64,000 bases of DNA from Paguma larvata (lineage: Eukaryota; Chordata; Mammalia; Carnivora; Viverridae): assembly GCA_030068075.1 (NCBI GenBank), contig CM057835.1, forward strand, positions 71,997,895-72,061,894, read 5' to 3'. Below the pieces are notes generated by a model that was given only the letters and a program-made list of their open reading frames with translations, searched no databases and was not told where the DNA came from. Position numbers and translations under genes: made by a program. Of the stretch, positions 17,847-30,701 are shown in pieces (within the stretch, counting starts at the first letter, position 1; each line of letters starts with the position of its first letter).

Positions 17847-18423
17847 TGTTAGGAGCCCTGTGTCAGCCAGCCAAGACTTAATACCTAACCCAACCACAGT
17901 TCCAGCACCCAGGACCGCAGCCTTTAACCAACCAGCATGGACTTTCCTGGTCCACACCAGAAAATTCGCTGACAGTCTTTCCCGTTCCCCTCAGGAGAGT
18001 GACCTTGCCTAAAACAATAGATTCTCTGGGAATAATTTCCTTTCTTTCTGCTCCTTCTCTACCTTTCAAACCCTTTCCTTTTCTGCAGCTCAGTGGAGCT
18101 CCTTTCTGTTTGCTAAGATGGGATGCTGCCGGATTCATAAATCATTTAACAGAGCCAACTTGATCTTTTAAATTATTCAGTTGCAAGGGCGCCTGGGTGG
18201 CTCAGGGTGGTTAAGCCACCGGCTCTTGATTTTGGCTCAGGTCATGATCTCTTGATTCCTGGGATCAAGCCCCACAACGGGCTCTGCAATAAGCAGAGGA
18301 TTCTCTCTCCCTCTCTCTCTGCCCCCCCCCGTGTGCATGTGTGTGCACATGCGTGCTCTCCCTCCCTAAATAAATAGGTAAACATTTAAAAAAATCACTC
18401 AGTTGCATTTTTGTTGTTTAACA
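17847..18423 (+). mobile_element. LTR-Y, interrupted by a SINE
   Basis: Sense LTR starting near TGTTAGGAGCCCTG at 17847 and ending TTTAACA at 18423. Its R/U5 end matches 15595-15721. A SINE sits inside at 18187-18394. No matching TSD was found around the LTR, so its edges are uncertain. Confidence 0.55.
18187..18394 (+). repeat. Carnivore tRNA-SINE
   Basis: Full-length sense copy inside LTR-Y, with TSD TCAGTTGCA on both sides. Body includes a short GTGCATGTGTGTG stretch. Confidence 0.93.
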
Positions 18424-18544
18424 AAGTGCAAATATTCTCAAAATACAATGCTATTTTTTGTTAATTCCCCTCTCTTTCCCCCTCACTGCAGATTTGCTTA
18501 AACCCTTGGCAGCAAATCCAGCCTGTACTGGACTAATGTTGGGA

Positions 18545-18676
18545 GGGACAGAGGGAGACACAGAATCTGAAGCCGGCTGAGCACAGAGCCTAATGCGGGG
18601 CTCGAACTCATGAACCATAAGATCATGACCTGAGCTGAAGTCAGATGCTCAACGGACTGAGCCATCCAGGCGCCCC
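18545..18676 (-). repeat. Carnivore tRNA-SINE fragment
   Basis: Antisense head-proximal part (gaagtcagatgctcaac ... ccatccaggcgcccct) lacking the T-run tail. Confidence 0.88.
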
Positions 18677-19470
18677 TGTGTGCTACTTTCTGAGTAACTT
18701 CTTAGGTCTTTTAGCTCCTTAACTCTCTTCAGCTACTTTTATATTCATTTATCATTTTTTTCTAGAAGTCCTAATTTTCTTTTAAATATTTTAAGTAATC
18801 TCTATACTCGATGTGGAGCTTGAACCCATAACCGGGAGATCAAAGGTCACACGCTCTACTCCTTCATTTTCTTCGATCTGCCAGCCCACACGGTCATTCC
18901 GATGGAAGGAGGAAGTGCCCACTGTTGAAAAGCGCAGGCTGGAAAAATGGTTGTTGATTCTGCTTGAGTTTTAGACCCCGTGAGCCCTGCCCTAAAGATC
19001 CTGGAAAAGGGGAAAAGGTAACATCCCCAGTGTGGGAAGTTCCTGAGCTGCAAAAATCATATCTTTCCTCATCCAGGAAAGAGTCAATGTCCTTTAAACA
19101 AATCAGCATCTGCATCTGCTACCTGCCAGGCTGTAAGACTCACTACTCTGGACGGAGGTGCCAGGGAAGCCTCTAAGATCAAGATACTGCATGATGAGAT
19201 GGAGCCAGCATGCAGGAGCTGGAAGAAAGGGCACTTGGGAATAGAAAGGATAGCAAGGCGAGTGCAAAGGCCCCGAGGTCAGAGCAAGTTTGACCTGTTT
19301 GGGGAACAGAGAATTTATTACCACAATTGCAGGGGGCAGGTCTATTTATTCCCATTTGAGAGATGAGAAAACTGAGCCCCAAGGAGATTAGGCAGATAAT
19401 TCCCATCCACCCTAGAAGACAGGATTTGTGGGAAGTGTTGAAGGATGCCAGTCTGTGCACGTACCCACTA
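18677..19470. other. No gene seen; an old SINE trace
   Basis: 18780-18862 carries a degenerate antisense SINE fragment (gatgtggagcttgaacccataac). The rest shows only short incidental open frames and no recognised element. Confidence 0.4.
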
Positions 19471-19471
19471 G

Positions 19472-19680
19472 GTCAGGGGTCAGGAAACCACGGCCCGTGG
19501 ATTAAATCAGCCCTTCACCTGTTCTTGTAAATAAAGTTTGGTCAGAACCCAGCCAGTCACTGACATATTGTCTACGGCTGTTTCATGCCACACCGGCAGA
19601 GCTGGGTAGTCCTAACAGAAACCCCGTGGCCCAGAAAGCCTCAGATAATTTCTGTCTCATCCTTTACAGATGGAGTTTGC
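19472..19680 (+). repeat. Old hAT-group DNA transposon fragment
   Basis: Has the pattern of a common mammalian non-autonomous hAT element: ccacggcccgtgg ... aataaagtttggtcagaacc ... tattgtctacggctg. It ends near ctcatcctttacag. Exact subfamily not assigned. Confidence 0.6.
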
Positions 19681-19689
19681 ACAACCCTG

Positions 19690-20224
19690 TGCGAGACAAG
19701 GTCTCTCTTCTCTGTCTCTCCCTTTGCCTTTCGTGGAGGCAGGTGACAAGTCACACGGCTAGGGAAGACGTGTCATCCAGCCCACTGTGTGCATCAAAAC
19801 AGGAGGAGGAGGAGGGAGAGGTGACGGAGGAAAGCCGGGAATTTCCTCCCCAAGCGAGCACACAGGGCTATCTGAGCGAAAGAATGCCCCCTCCGAGTGA
19901 GCAGGAGGTGCCGATGTCCCGGAGTAGCATGCGCGTTTGGGACCCCTGGGATTCTCTCCGTCACAGACAATACAGGGACGGCCACTTCGGATTATGAAAA
20001 CTCGACCTGATGGAGCCATTTTGAAATGGATGCGAGAGGCGGCTGTAGAGAAACGGCCTTGCCGGCCTCGTCTGAACTCTGCTCCAGAACCTCCGGGCAG
20101 AACCACCGTTTTGTGAGCCACTCTTCGGATAAGTCAACAGGACGGTGAACATCCTGATCACAGCGCTGTTGGCTGTGGACTTCCCGAAGACAGATCAGTT
20201 TACCCGCAGGTCCCAGGCACCTGT
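19690..20224. other. No gene seen
   Basis: Overlapping short frames in both directions. The longest are about 120 codons and antiparallel to each other (19626-19997 plus, 19759-20121 minus), which is expected by chance in this composition. No repeat is recognised. Confidence 0.35.
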
Positions 20225-20800
20225 TTGCTTGTTAACAGCAGGAGAGGAGTCGGCCGGTGTGTAACCAGAGCAGCTCGGCCTGTGCGCACCGACCGACAAT
20301 TTATCTTCCTCTCAACTCGGGCGATCGCGACCCTTTTCCCTTTCCTCACGGAAACCTCCTGCCTCCACCCCCAAGGGGGAGCGCCGGTGGGGATCTGCCT
20401 GAGTCGGTGCTCGCTGAGTTATAATAGACGCCCATTTGCCTCTTATTTTCAGGTCGCGAGATCCTGCCGGAGGAGCCACGGCCCTCGGTCCTCCTCGGCC
20501 CTCGGGTGAAGAAGGCCGGAGGGTGCCTCCATCGACAGTGGCCAAGCCTACGTGTCCCAGCGAGCCGGGGGACACGCGTGGCATCTCGGCGTTTCCCCGG
20601 CGACGGCCAGGGCGTGGGTCCCGCCGCAGACCCGCCACCTCCTCTCCTCCCTGAGCCCGGGTGATGGCGAAGCCGGTGATGTTTTTCCGCAGACGCGCGG
20701 ATGGAAGGAGGGGTCGTTCCTGTGCCGGAGCCTTAACAGGGCTTCTTCCTGCGCCTTCTGCTGGTGTTACAGCCTCACGTCGGGAGGCGGCAGTCACAGA
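20225..20800. other. CpG-rich block of unknown nature
   Basis: Noticeably GC- and CpG-rich compared with its flanks, with a 161-codon minus-strand frame and overlapping plus frames. No family, splice pair or promoter element is convincing. It may be an unannotated CpG island or old GC-rich repeat. Confidence 0.35.
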
Positions 20801-20960
20801 GTTCAGAGGAAGCCCGCCTGGGTTTAAACCCTAACTCTGCCATGGGGGAGCCGTCAGATTCCCCAAGCCCCTAGCGCTTCTGAGTGTCAGTTTCTTCATC
20901 AACAGGGCAGAGGTGATAGCACCTGTCTCGCTGAGTGTTAGTAAGATGAAAAAAACAAAA
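20800..20960 (-). repeat. MIR fragment
   Basis: Antisense MIR pattern: ctgggtttaaaccctaactctgcc, then tcagtttcttcatcaacagggcagaggtgatagcacct. Confidence 0.7.
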
Positions 20961-21645
20961 CACGAGCCGGTTGCTAGTTGAAATCCCTCCTCTCGGTTTT
21001 GAAATGGGGCATAAGACTCTATTTCCCAATCTCCCTTGTAGCTGGACGTGACCACGTGAGTATGCTATGGCCAATGATACGTAAGAGGCACTGGTGCCTT
21101 AAATTCCTAGAAAATGCCTTCTTTTTTTTAAAAATCATGTCCACATTTAATATTTGAAATCAGGCTATGAAACAGTGGACACCTGACGATCCCACTTTTG
21201 CAATAAAAAATGTTTTAACGTGTGAGCACTGAAAAGGATGAAGATCAAAACACGGTGGCTCTTACGATCTGTGGATGAGAGATGAAGTTTCTTTTATTCT
21301 CAGGGCCCAGTGATATTAAAAATTTTTTTCTGTAACGAACACACGTTTCTTTTCAAAAGGACATAAAAATGCCATTTTACAAATTAAATGACTAAATCCC
21401 CAAATAAATACTTGTTTGTGAAAATGACCATTTACAGAAGGCTTCAAGAATAAAACAAGTCATTGAAATGCGGTCTGAAGAGTTGAAGGGAAGTAGAAAA
21501 TTATGCATTTCCAGAGCCACCCCAATCAGGAAAACGCCAGTGGTAGAGAGTACCTGAGCTAGAACCAGACTTTCTGGGTCCCCAGCAGGGTGCGCCCACC
21601 ACTTCTAACTTAGCCCAGCTCCCTACTTGGGCCATTCATGGTTTC
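20961..21645. other. No gene seen
   Basis: AT-rich unique-looking sequence. Several short AATAAA-like strings but no coding frame above chance. Confidence 0.4.
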
Positions 21646-22325
21646 TCAACACTATTCAATGGTGCTGTGGATACAAATGAAGACCAAGCGATGATAATAA
21701 GTAAAGGTGATTTATTCAGAACTTGCTGGAGCAAGGGAGTCAGCCAACATCACTTGCATTTGGGCCAACTCAAAGGCGGACAAAGAGGAACTTTGTAGAG
21801 GCAGAAGAGAAGGCTTCGGGTATGCAGGAGGCTAGTGGCATAGGGACGCTATAGAGAGGGGTCTGGAAGCAAGGCATCCCATGTAATTGTTACAGCTGCA
21901 TCTTTGGTTTTATCTGCTGATCTTAAGTTGCACGGGGGGGGGATGAAACTCAGGGACACTCCCAGGTACAAATCAAGTGCTGGCCATTTGGGACCAGTCA
22001 TTACAGAGGTTATAATTTAGCTTCCTGGGCTGGTTGCTTGAAATAGTGGCCTGAATTCCTACAAGTCTGACTTCTAGAGAATGGGCTGGAAACTATAGAA
22101 AAATGGGTTGGTTTCCTGGGATGGTTGATGCGGACCTCAGATGAGAGTCCTATTTTTATATATGGCCAGGCCATTGTCCATTTGTGCCTTCCATTCTCAG
22201 CTCCCCATTTTGGTCAAGATCTCACTTGTGAGAAGTTGGCCCATTTAGAGAAAGCTGTTGCCATCTTCAGAGTCACCTGCCTTGGAAGATCTTGACCATC
22301 TTGTTGTCATCGTGGCAATCATCTG
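21646..22325 (-). mobile_element. Probable old LTR
   Basis: The minus strand has AATAAATCACC near 21715 followed by LTR-like composition. The plus-strand start aaaggtgatttattcagaac resembles R/U5 ends of mammalian ERV LTRs. No TSD was established. Confidence 0.35.
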
Positions 22326-23525
22326 AAGAGAGAATGTTTTAGATGAAAACATTTAAGACTCCAGAGAGAATGCAATGGACCAGCATCATGACCACAATGA
22401 AACAAACAAGAACAATGAACATTCCATGTTAGGTGCTTCAATGCTAGGAACTCCAATTACCCAACCCAGGCCAAGAAAACAAATCCCGTTAACCACGAGG
22501 GTCAACCTTCAGGCCAAACAGCTTCTGCCTTAAGGCACTACACAGCCTGTTTTGTTTACCCTGTGTTATTGGTCCAAGCACAAAAAAATGTTAGCAATGG
22601 CACAGATACTATCATGACCAGCCAGCAGGAGATCTAGGGCAATGTGACTGTCCGCAACTATGCACGTCAGTGGGTTGGGAATGATCTGTATTTCAACTAG
22701 GGCATAGATCGTATCATCGGTAACTTTTGTCAAAAATAGGGATAGGTTTCTTTTTTTGCTTTAATGTTTCTTGATGTTTGGGAAAAAGATAGAGCACATG
22801 AGAGTGAGGCTTGGCCCCAACATCTTGGGGGGAAGCTGCTCACTATCCATTGCCGTGTACCTGTTCTTTGGTGTAATGCCTGTTCTCTTTAATGCTGAAG
22901 TATGACGGAGCAAGGGACTCTGGGAACACTGTAGTCTCAGGTCTGGCACGTGCCCCACACAAGGAGGAGCAGGAGCAGGATTGAAATGATTACTGATGCC
23001 AAACTCAGCAGAGAAATTTGGGGTCTTCCCCAGGAATTAGAAGTGTGAAAGAAGGTACTAGGAATTTGGGGTTAAAGGGCCTCGCCTCAGTGCCTTCCTC
23101 CACATCCCCACAGGCTGTGCCAAGCCCTCATAGGCTTTTCTCAGAGGCTAATCAGATACCATTAGGGCTCCTTCTCTCTAATCAGGATTGATCTCATGAC
23201 CTGAGGATAATGAAACAGCCTCATCAGAGTGAGGTCTACCATGAACCGAAGTCATTATTCACAGAATCGTGATGATTCCGAAAACATATTTCCCTTTCGG
23301 GATCCTGCAAGCATTTTCCTCCGTAGTAAGAGGATTCTTTACAGCCCCAACAATGGTATATTTGGCTTATAATATACGACATATATTTAAATTGTCCAAT
23401 CTGATACACTTTGACAAACAAACATACCCATGAAGCTCGGTGATGGGATTCTCTCCTAATTGGAAAAGTTCACACAAGCAACTGTGGTATTTAGGGAGAC
23501 ATAAGTCTAGGGAAACATAAATAAC
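22326..23525. other. No gene seen
   Basis: No frame over 65 codons and no recognised element. Could contain further ERV-derived sequence next to the LTR-like stretch at 21646. Confidence 0.35.
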
Positions 23526-25115
23526 TCACAGAGACCACTCTCAAGCACACACCCACTCAGAATCACAGTGTGGTCAGTTCACACACAGGCGCACCCGGTC
23601 TCCACGCAGTACAAACTCACTACCCGAATGCCACGGAAGCTAAATCATAACCTCTGTCACGACTGACCCCAAATGGCCAGGACTTGACTTGTGAACACAT
23701 GACCACGGTTCAGGCTCTGGACAATCTGCGATTTCACCACACATCTAATCCTCACACTAATAGGAACCCAGAGTCAAAAGGACTCTGCTGGCTAAGGACA
23801 GCTAGTGACCGATTCCAGAATACGTATCACTCTCGCTTGCTGCCGAGGCCACCTGAATGTGTCTGCTTGCACCGCTCTTTAGTTCTCTTGGTGACTTTAG
23901 GAAAGGGTGCCTGTCAGAAGTTGTTTTTCCTGGGGGATGGGTGTCTCAAGTCCATTTAGGATGGGGACTATAAAATTCTTCACCCAAGCAGGAAAAATTG
24001 CTGCTGAGGAAAAGGATCCTATCGCACTGTTTGTAACCAGGATCGGCATTGCCCGTGGTAAATGTCCTCTCGACTCAGGTAACAGATGGCAAGAGATAAC
24101 CACTCACCACTCTCCCCACCAGGGGCATTAACTGTATCATCTAAAATATACATTGTCAGATTTACAACCAAGTTTGATTGGAAAGGCACTAAGAAAGCAA
24201 CATGTCCTCTTCGGGCAAAGAGAGGCAGGCTCACCTCGGCAATGGATGGGTCATGCTCATCTTCAGAGAACTCTAAGACACAGGGTAGCTGTCAGCACTC
24301 TGGTGGTCTTGCTCAAGGATAACTCAAAGAGTGTTGCGTGATAGAGACATGAGTCTGAAGCAGAAGGAGCCAGTTGGCTCCCAAGCATGGACCGAATGCC
24401 TCTGTCGGGCCACCCTCAGCAAGAAGACTGCAAAGTGTGCAATGGATGAGATTTCTTTTGAGAGGGTTGACATCAGGCAGTGTCAGCGGGGACACCTCTG
24501 GAGTCATACACCTCACTCTGTCTTTCTCTCTCTCCATGTGTGCGTGCATGTATATGTGTGCTTGTGTGTGTTGCTCTGTCTCTTTCTCTCTCTCTCTCAC
24601 ACACACTCAGAATCACACGACATAGAGTCACACAGACACCCCCAAGCCTCATGCACACCCCCCCACAGAAAACCTAGGGAATACATTGACTTCCTTGTAC
24701 TGTGGAAACACGGACATGGTTTTTCCTTAGGGAAATCTTTCTCTCACGCCCTCAAGCCTCAGTCCTACCAGGAACCTGGAAGCACGAGGCTCTCCAGACT
24801 GAACACAGCAAGAATGCCCACCTGCCTGACCACCTAGAGTTTTCCCTCAGCAAGAGACTGAACCAGAACACGTACCACTTTCATTTGTGTCTGCGGACAC
24901 CTGCATGTACGGAAAAGACAACACCACGAGGGTCACGTGTGAACTACGTCATCGGTTCTCTTGGTGACTATTGAAAACCAAACAGGAAACAGTAGGAAAG
25001 TCAAAGGCTCCAGAAGCGAGCACAAAATACACAAATGGAAAAGGCATGAGCTTTTCCTCAGGGATACATCTCACAAGTCCATTGAAGCAACAATTACCAA
25101 ATGCTTAATTCAACA

Positions 25116-25208
25116 GGGCTCCTCAGTGGCTCAGATAGTCATGACTCCAGGGTCAAAGGACAGAGCCCCACATTGGGCTCTGGGCTGATCATGGAGCCTG
25201 CTGAATAT

Positions 25209-25245
<37 letters not shown>

Positions 25246-25318
25246 GCCCCTATCTCCCACTCACACACACACACACTCTCTCTCTACAATAATAATTAAA
25301 TACATACATACATACATA
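25116..25318 (+). repeat. Carnivore tRNA-SINE with (CT)n and (ATAC)n
   Basis: Sense copy with diverged head. Includes a (CT)n run at about 25208-25242 and a tail of repeated ACAT units. Inserted into copy B of the local triplication. Confidence 0.8.
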
Positions 25319-25499
25319 AAACAAAATTTTAGGTCAAGAGGGAAAAATTGCTTCTGAGTAACAAGTCCCCTACCATACAGTTTGCAACCTCCCCTCCCCC
25401 CACCCTGAGAAAATAGTACCTAAAACTAAAAAACTACTCTGTCACATTGTCATGTCTGAACTCACTAGAAAAATAGGAAAACCAAGAAATCAACATTTC

Positions 25500-25720
25500 T
25501 TTTTTTTTTTTAATTTTTTTTTGACGTTTATTTTTGAGATTGAGACAGCACGAGCTGGGGGAGGGGCAGAGAGAGAGAGGGGGAGACACAGACTCAGAAG
25601 CAGGCTCCAGGCTCCGAGCCGTCAGCACAGAGCCCAATGCGGGGCTTGAACCCACAGACCGTGAGATCATGACCTGAGCCAATGTCGGACACTCATCCGA
25701 CTGAGCCACCCAGGCGCCCC
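25500..25720 (-). repeat. Carnivore tRNA-SINE
   Basis: Full-length antisense copy with TSD AAGAAATCAACATTTCT on both sides. Inserted in copy B of the local triplication. Confidence 0.95.
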
Positions 25721-26500
25721 AAGAAATCAACATTTCTATCTCAGGCAAAGACACGGAAGCTCGACGTAGAAATAGAAGAAAACGATTCTTCTCCTGTCCT
25801 CTTCCTTTGCTCCTCCTAGGAGGACACAGAATTACTGTCAGTCCACTGTTGGAGCTGCTCCAGAATTACCAAGCAATCACTGTTGATATGGACACGGGGC
25901 AAGATTGTATGGTAGTGACTGGGTCATAAGCATGGACTGAGCTGCTGCTGGGCCATCCTCCTTGGAGGAAAGCAAACAAGAGGGGGAAAAAATGATGGAG
26001 AAACAGAGCCTTTGACTTTCTAGCTTAAGGCAACCTAGTCAATGTGATAGAGTCAGTCTACAAATGGGCAGACTGAATGCAAACTGTGATGCAGTGATAA
26101 GTCCCACCCCTCTCCCTGCCCGTTGTGATGTCTCTTCATTTGTCCCACCAGGAGGAAGCTCCTCTTACCGGCCACCCAACTGGGAGATGACTAGGAGGAC
26201 ACAGAGTGACTTCCAGCTCTTGGCAGTTTATTTCAAGAATCACTCGGGGAGCTCTGCTTGACTTGGACGAGAAGACAATGTAGATGGATGTGGTTGGTTA
26301 AAATGCATGCAGTTGGCTTTGGCGAGCCACCCTTCTTCATGGAAGGAGATGTCAAGAAGAGGAGCAGGAAAGAAAGGAGGAACAGAGTCATGGTTTTGTC
26401 ATTAAAGGCAACCTCAAGCGGTGTGAAATAGTTGATCTACAAATGGAACCAAACTGCACGCTACGATTCGAATAACAGGGACCCATCGCTCACAGTGCTT

Positions 26501-27495
26501 GCTGTGAAGCCCCGCTAACTGTTATTAACTTCTTGACATCATCCAAAACCATTTCTGCCTCTCTGGAACCACATACGCTGCCATCTGCTTTGTAAGGATT
26601 TGCATTTGATTTTAACCTGTTTATTGATGAGCTCGGTTCAATACTAGGCAGTTATTCTATTCCGTTCTAATGAGTCTATTATTCTATCGTATTTTTTCAT
26701 GAATCAGTTGTTATAAGGATAATCCATTCTGGGAGATATTTAAACACTGGAATTATGCCTTTGAAAGATAGCCATAGTTATGAAGAGGAGTGAGAGGTAC
26801 AGGCTTCTAATTATTGAAAGAATAAGTCACGGGGATGAAAGGTCCAGCATGGGGAATAGAGTCGTTGGTATCGTCATGGCACTGTGTGGTGACACGAGGT
26901 AGCTACACTTGAGGTGAGCATGAACACATAGAACTGTCAAATCACTATACGTACACCTGAAATTACTCCTCCAAAGAACAGATGTCTCAGAGGAAACCAG
27001 TCGGTACTGATGACCCACTCTGCCGGGTGGCTCGCTTTTGCCCAGAGCAGGACTCAGTCATCGGTCTTTATCACAGGCCTGCCAGGTCATTCTCCTCTGC
27101 ACTCAGGACTGAGGGACATAGGCAGGTAAAATGCCAAAAGTCAGATAATCCCTGCCTTTAATGGAGACCGAACGGTGACATCAATGATCTCCGAATCTTC
27201 AGTGAGGAAGGGGGCAGTAGGGATAGGTCCTTACCTTGGGATTTCAGGATCCATGGGAATATCTAGAGAGTAGCTCTCAGCTAGGGCTCCAGATCCTTGA
27301 TCTTGGAAACCAATGTCCCCTGCTACCAACCAAGCCTGATTCCATTCTCCCAAGGGACCACAGAGCATAGAGGACCCCCCACTGGGGGGTCTTTATGCAG
27401 TAATTGCTGCATGGGAGATAGCAGGTGTGTTCGTGTTTCAAGTACACGGGCATGTGGTGTTTCCTGACACCAATCACAATCAGTCCTCCCAACTA
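26501..27495. other. No gene; contains an L1 3' end fragment
   Basis: 26820-26975 matches the mammalian L1 3' end pattern (tggtgacacgaggtagctacactt ... actgtcaaatcactatacgtacacctgaaatt). The remainder has only short frames. Confidence 0.5.
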
Positions 27496-27499
27496 TCTA

Positions 27500-28165
27500 A
27501 CTGAGTGTCCAACAATTCAATTCAATTCTGACCCTCAGCCCCTAGAATTAGTATGAGACTCCACAGTCAACAAGACTGTCCCCACTTCTGCTGCCAGTCT
27601 CAAATGGGGTGTTGGACCTACTGCCACTTCTTCCTGTCCACACACAAATTCAAGTATCCCACAACCCCCTTTTTAGGGTTGATAATTTCACTAGAATGAC
27701 TCACAGAACTCGGAAAAGCACTTCAGTTACCAGTTTGTTATAAAAGGGTACAACTCAGGAAAAGCCAAATGGAAGAGACGCATAGAGTAAGGTAAGGGGT
27801 GGGCAGTGGTGGAGAGCTCCCGAGCCCTCTCTGGGGGAATCACCTTTCCAGAATATTAATGTGTTCGCCAGCCTGGTGTTCAAGAGTTTTATAATCCAGT
27901 CTTCGGCTACCCTCACAGATGGCCACAGGGTGGGGCTGAAAGTTCCAGTCCTTGAATCACACCTGGTCCTTCTGATGACCAGCTCCATTCTGATGCCAGT
28001 CTCCGGGCACTGCTTCAGGTCACCTCGTCATCGGAAACTCAGGAGGGGTTTGTTGGAGATTTTATGAGCAACGAAACTCTCCTATCATTCAGGAAATTCC
28101 AAGGATTTTAAGAATCCTGTGCCAGGAACCAGGGACACAGAATGATTATTATTTATATACATTTT
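27500..28165 (-). mobile_element. Old mammalian LTR, class not assigned
   Basis: Antisense-oriented landmarks of a widespread LTR are visible: tcaattctgaccctcagccccta at the left, aaaagggtacaactcaggaaaagcc in the middle, and caggaaattccaaggattttaagaatcctgtgccaggaacc at the right. Confidence 0.55.
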
Positions 28166-29482
28166 TTATTATACCACAGCATTTCACAAAATTCCCCCCC
28201 CCCTTATTAATCCTAGTAAAATGTGTGAGTTTGGAATCTGTTGGTGGCTGACAAAAATGTGAACCCCGAGCATGTAGAGTCCCTGTAGAAGGATTCCCTC
28301 CAAGTCAAATACAACCGCCATTTCTCAATATTGGCATTGTAAGAGTTTCATATTTGCTTTCTTTCATTCAGCTCAAGTTTGGAAATGTTTGAAAAGGTTC
28401 AAGAATCATCAGAACTGTAGACTTTACTTCTGAGGTAGGAAATTACAAATAATTTTTGGATCATCTTAATTAAACTTTCCCCTTCTTGATGTCATGCCAC
28501 AACTCAGGTAAATTTCCTTTGCTTTATCCTCTGTATAGTGTACAATTAAGTTTTCCTTCGATTATGTTCTATTGTTTTATGTCACTCCTAGATAACCAGG
28601 AAAGCGTAGGGAGAATGAAAGTCAGGAGACAACGTATAGGAAGTCTGATGGATTTCAAACCATTAAATTAAATCATATCTCAATCCAATAGTAACTATTT
28701 GTTGTCTACTTTTTGCTGGATATTCCTTGTATTTGATATCCAAAATCAAGACCACAGGCCCAGGTCGCTTGTACATTTGTCGTATTAAAGAAGATTTAAG
28801 ATCACATCTATCCGAATAAAAATAGTAACAGATTCTATTAGAAGCTTTGATAAGCTGCCCTGGGAGAGCAAAGTAAAGACATGATTTGTCTTGGGACAAA
28901 AGGAAAGCTCCCTACAGGTAGGAACAATTGAGGGGACATTGAGTTTAGCCGAGTTTTCCCATGTCATTAAGGATGGATCAAAGTTTCCGAGAAAACAGGA
29001 AGGCTGAACATATAGTTATGAATTGAAACGGCTACAATTTTAACAGTCTTGGGAAGAAGCAGATGGTGAGGAGACCCCTGGTTATCAAGGGACAGAAGCG
29101 TTTACTGAACTGAGCGGTTGCAGGATCAGGTGGGTCCTGGCTTCTGGTGGGCATTTCAGAAAGTAAGAGCGGGCGCCTTATGCCTGCACGAGGATAGGGA
29201 ACGGGAAGTACTTCCATCGTCTTTGACATAGCTCCACCTAGTGGGCATCTGTGTTTACTACCATTCCATTCACCAAACCTTGTTCATGTATCTTCCAGTC
29301 ACTCAAAGAACTATAATCCATCCGGTTTCCTACACTTGAGAAATAAAGACCCAAATAAGTGAGACATAACAAAAACCCCTCAAATTTCATTGAGGATTCA
29401 CTAATAAGGATATTTAAAATATGTATAATTTATGAACTGTTGTTATCACCTTCCCGTATTTTAAATCTCAAATCTGTTTAAA
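28166..29482. other. No gene seen
   Basis: AT-rich sequence with no frame above about 80 codons. Nothing recognisable apart from simple A/T runs and a C run near 28193. Confidence 0.4.
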
Positions 29483-29698
29483 TTTTTTTTAATGTTTATT
29501 TATTTTTGAGAGACATAGAGACAGAACGTGAGCAGGGGAAGGGCAGGGAGAGAGGGAGATACAGAAACTGGAGCAGGCTCCAAGCTCTGATGAGCCATCA
29601 GCACGGGGTCCGACGCGGGGCTCGAACTCACAGACCGTGAGATCATGACCTGAGCTGAAGTCGGCGGCCTTAACCAACTGAGCCACCCAGGTGCCCCC
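29483..29698 (-). repeat. Carnivore tRNA-SINE
   Basis: Full-length antisense copy, TSD CTCAAATCTGTTTA on both sides. Confidence 0.95.
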
Positions 29699-30701
29699 TC
29701 AAATCTGTTTAAAATATGCTTCATGGTTTTTGATACACTGATAATTTTATCTTTTACTGTGCAATAAAACGTGATGGCCATAAGAGATTTCTACTTTCTG
29801 GTCATTGAGCGGCAATAAAATCAAAGTGAAGAATCTATCTCCTAGCATGGGAACTAAACACAGCCAAATCCCATCCCCCCTCAGCTTGGTGCCCCATGAT
29901 TCTTCAAAAATAGGTTCTGTGCCCATCATCCTGAATCCACATGTTTCAAATAGTTGAGATAACGTGAAGGGTATTAATTAGTAAACCTGAAGGTTTTCAT
30001 TTTTTAAAAACGAGTCAAATTGAAATGGGAATTTTATGACACATTGTGTGGTTTACAGATGAAGCATGATTTTTTTTTTTTACCAAAAATATATATGGAG
30101 TATTGTATATAAAGAGTAATATTAATGAAATCAATACAGGTCTGGTTTTGTCTCCAAGGAAAACATTATATTTATTAACCACGGGTAGTAGTTCTTCATA
30201 TTTATTGATACTCAAATTCAAAATTTCTGAAATTGCTGTTCCTTTTGAAATTTTGGTTCGATGTGGAGTAAAAACATACGTGGCAACATTTACGCCATCA
30301 GTAAATCTGAGTCCTCCCAGAATGAAATTAAAATATACTTGGAGGATGAAATAGGTGAGTCCTGGTATTACCATACCATTTTTTAGGTGGCAAAAAACCC
30401 TTTAACATAAAGAGCCCCTTCTGAATCGATCTCATTTCAGAACTGAGTCCCCTTTGAAGGAGTTGGAAACCACAGAAGAATCTCCTATGGAGGAGTCCAA
30501 TTTTATGCAACCTCTTTTTTACTGGTCAGTGTCCTACAAAAGGCAAATAGGAGACAGCGAGCTCCAGGGAACAAATTATTTTATGAATACCGCGAATGTT
30601 ATTGAGGCCACCTCCATTCCCAAACACAGTGTGCACCCTTAGGGACACCATGTACACCTGGGCTCTCTGCTCTAGGAGTTGTGGGCAGGCTGGAGAGAAG
30701 A
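29699..30701. other. No gene; a 119-codon frame of unclear status
   Basis: A minus-strand frame at 30015-30374 (119 codons) overlaps a plus frame of 83 codons. The minus frame is rich in hydrophobic and aromatic residues because the DNA is AT-rich. I recognise no family and see no splice or polyadenylation support. Confidence 0.3.

Larger units (their letters stand above)
23530..26500 (+). repeat. Diverged local triplication
   Basis: Three related segments lie in tandem: A about 23530-24480, B about 24590-26040 (containing two SINEs), C about 26040-26500 (partial). Shared landmarks include CTCTTGGTGACT at 23886 and 24957; GGAAAAATTGCT then GTTTG-AACC at about 23992 and 25340; GAGGACACAGA at 25822 and 26193; and AAGCATGGAC-GA at 24381 and 25928. 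Divergence is high, so the event is old. Confidence 0.6.
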
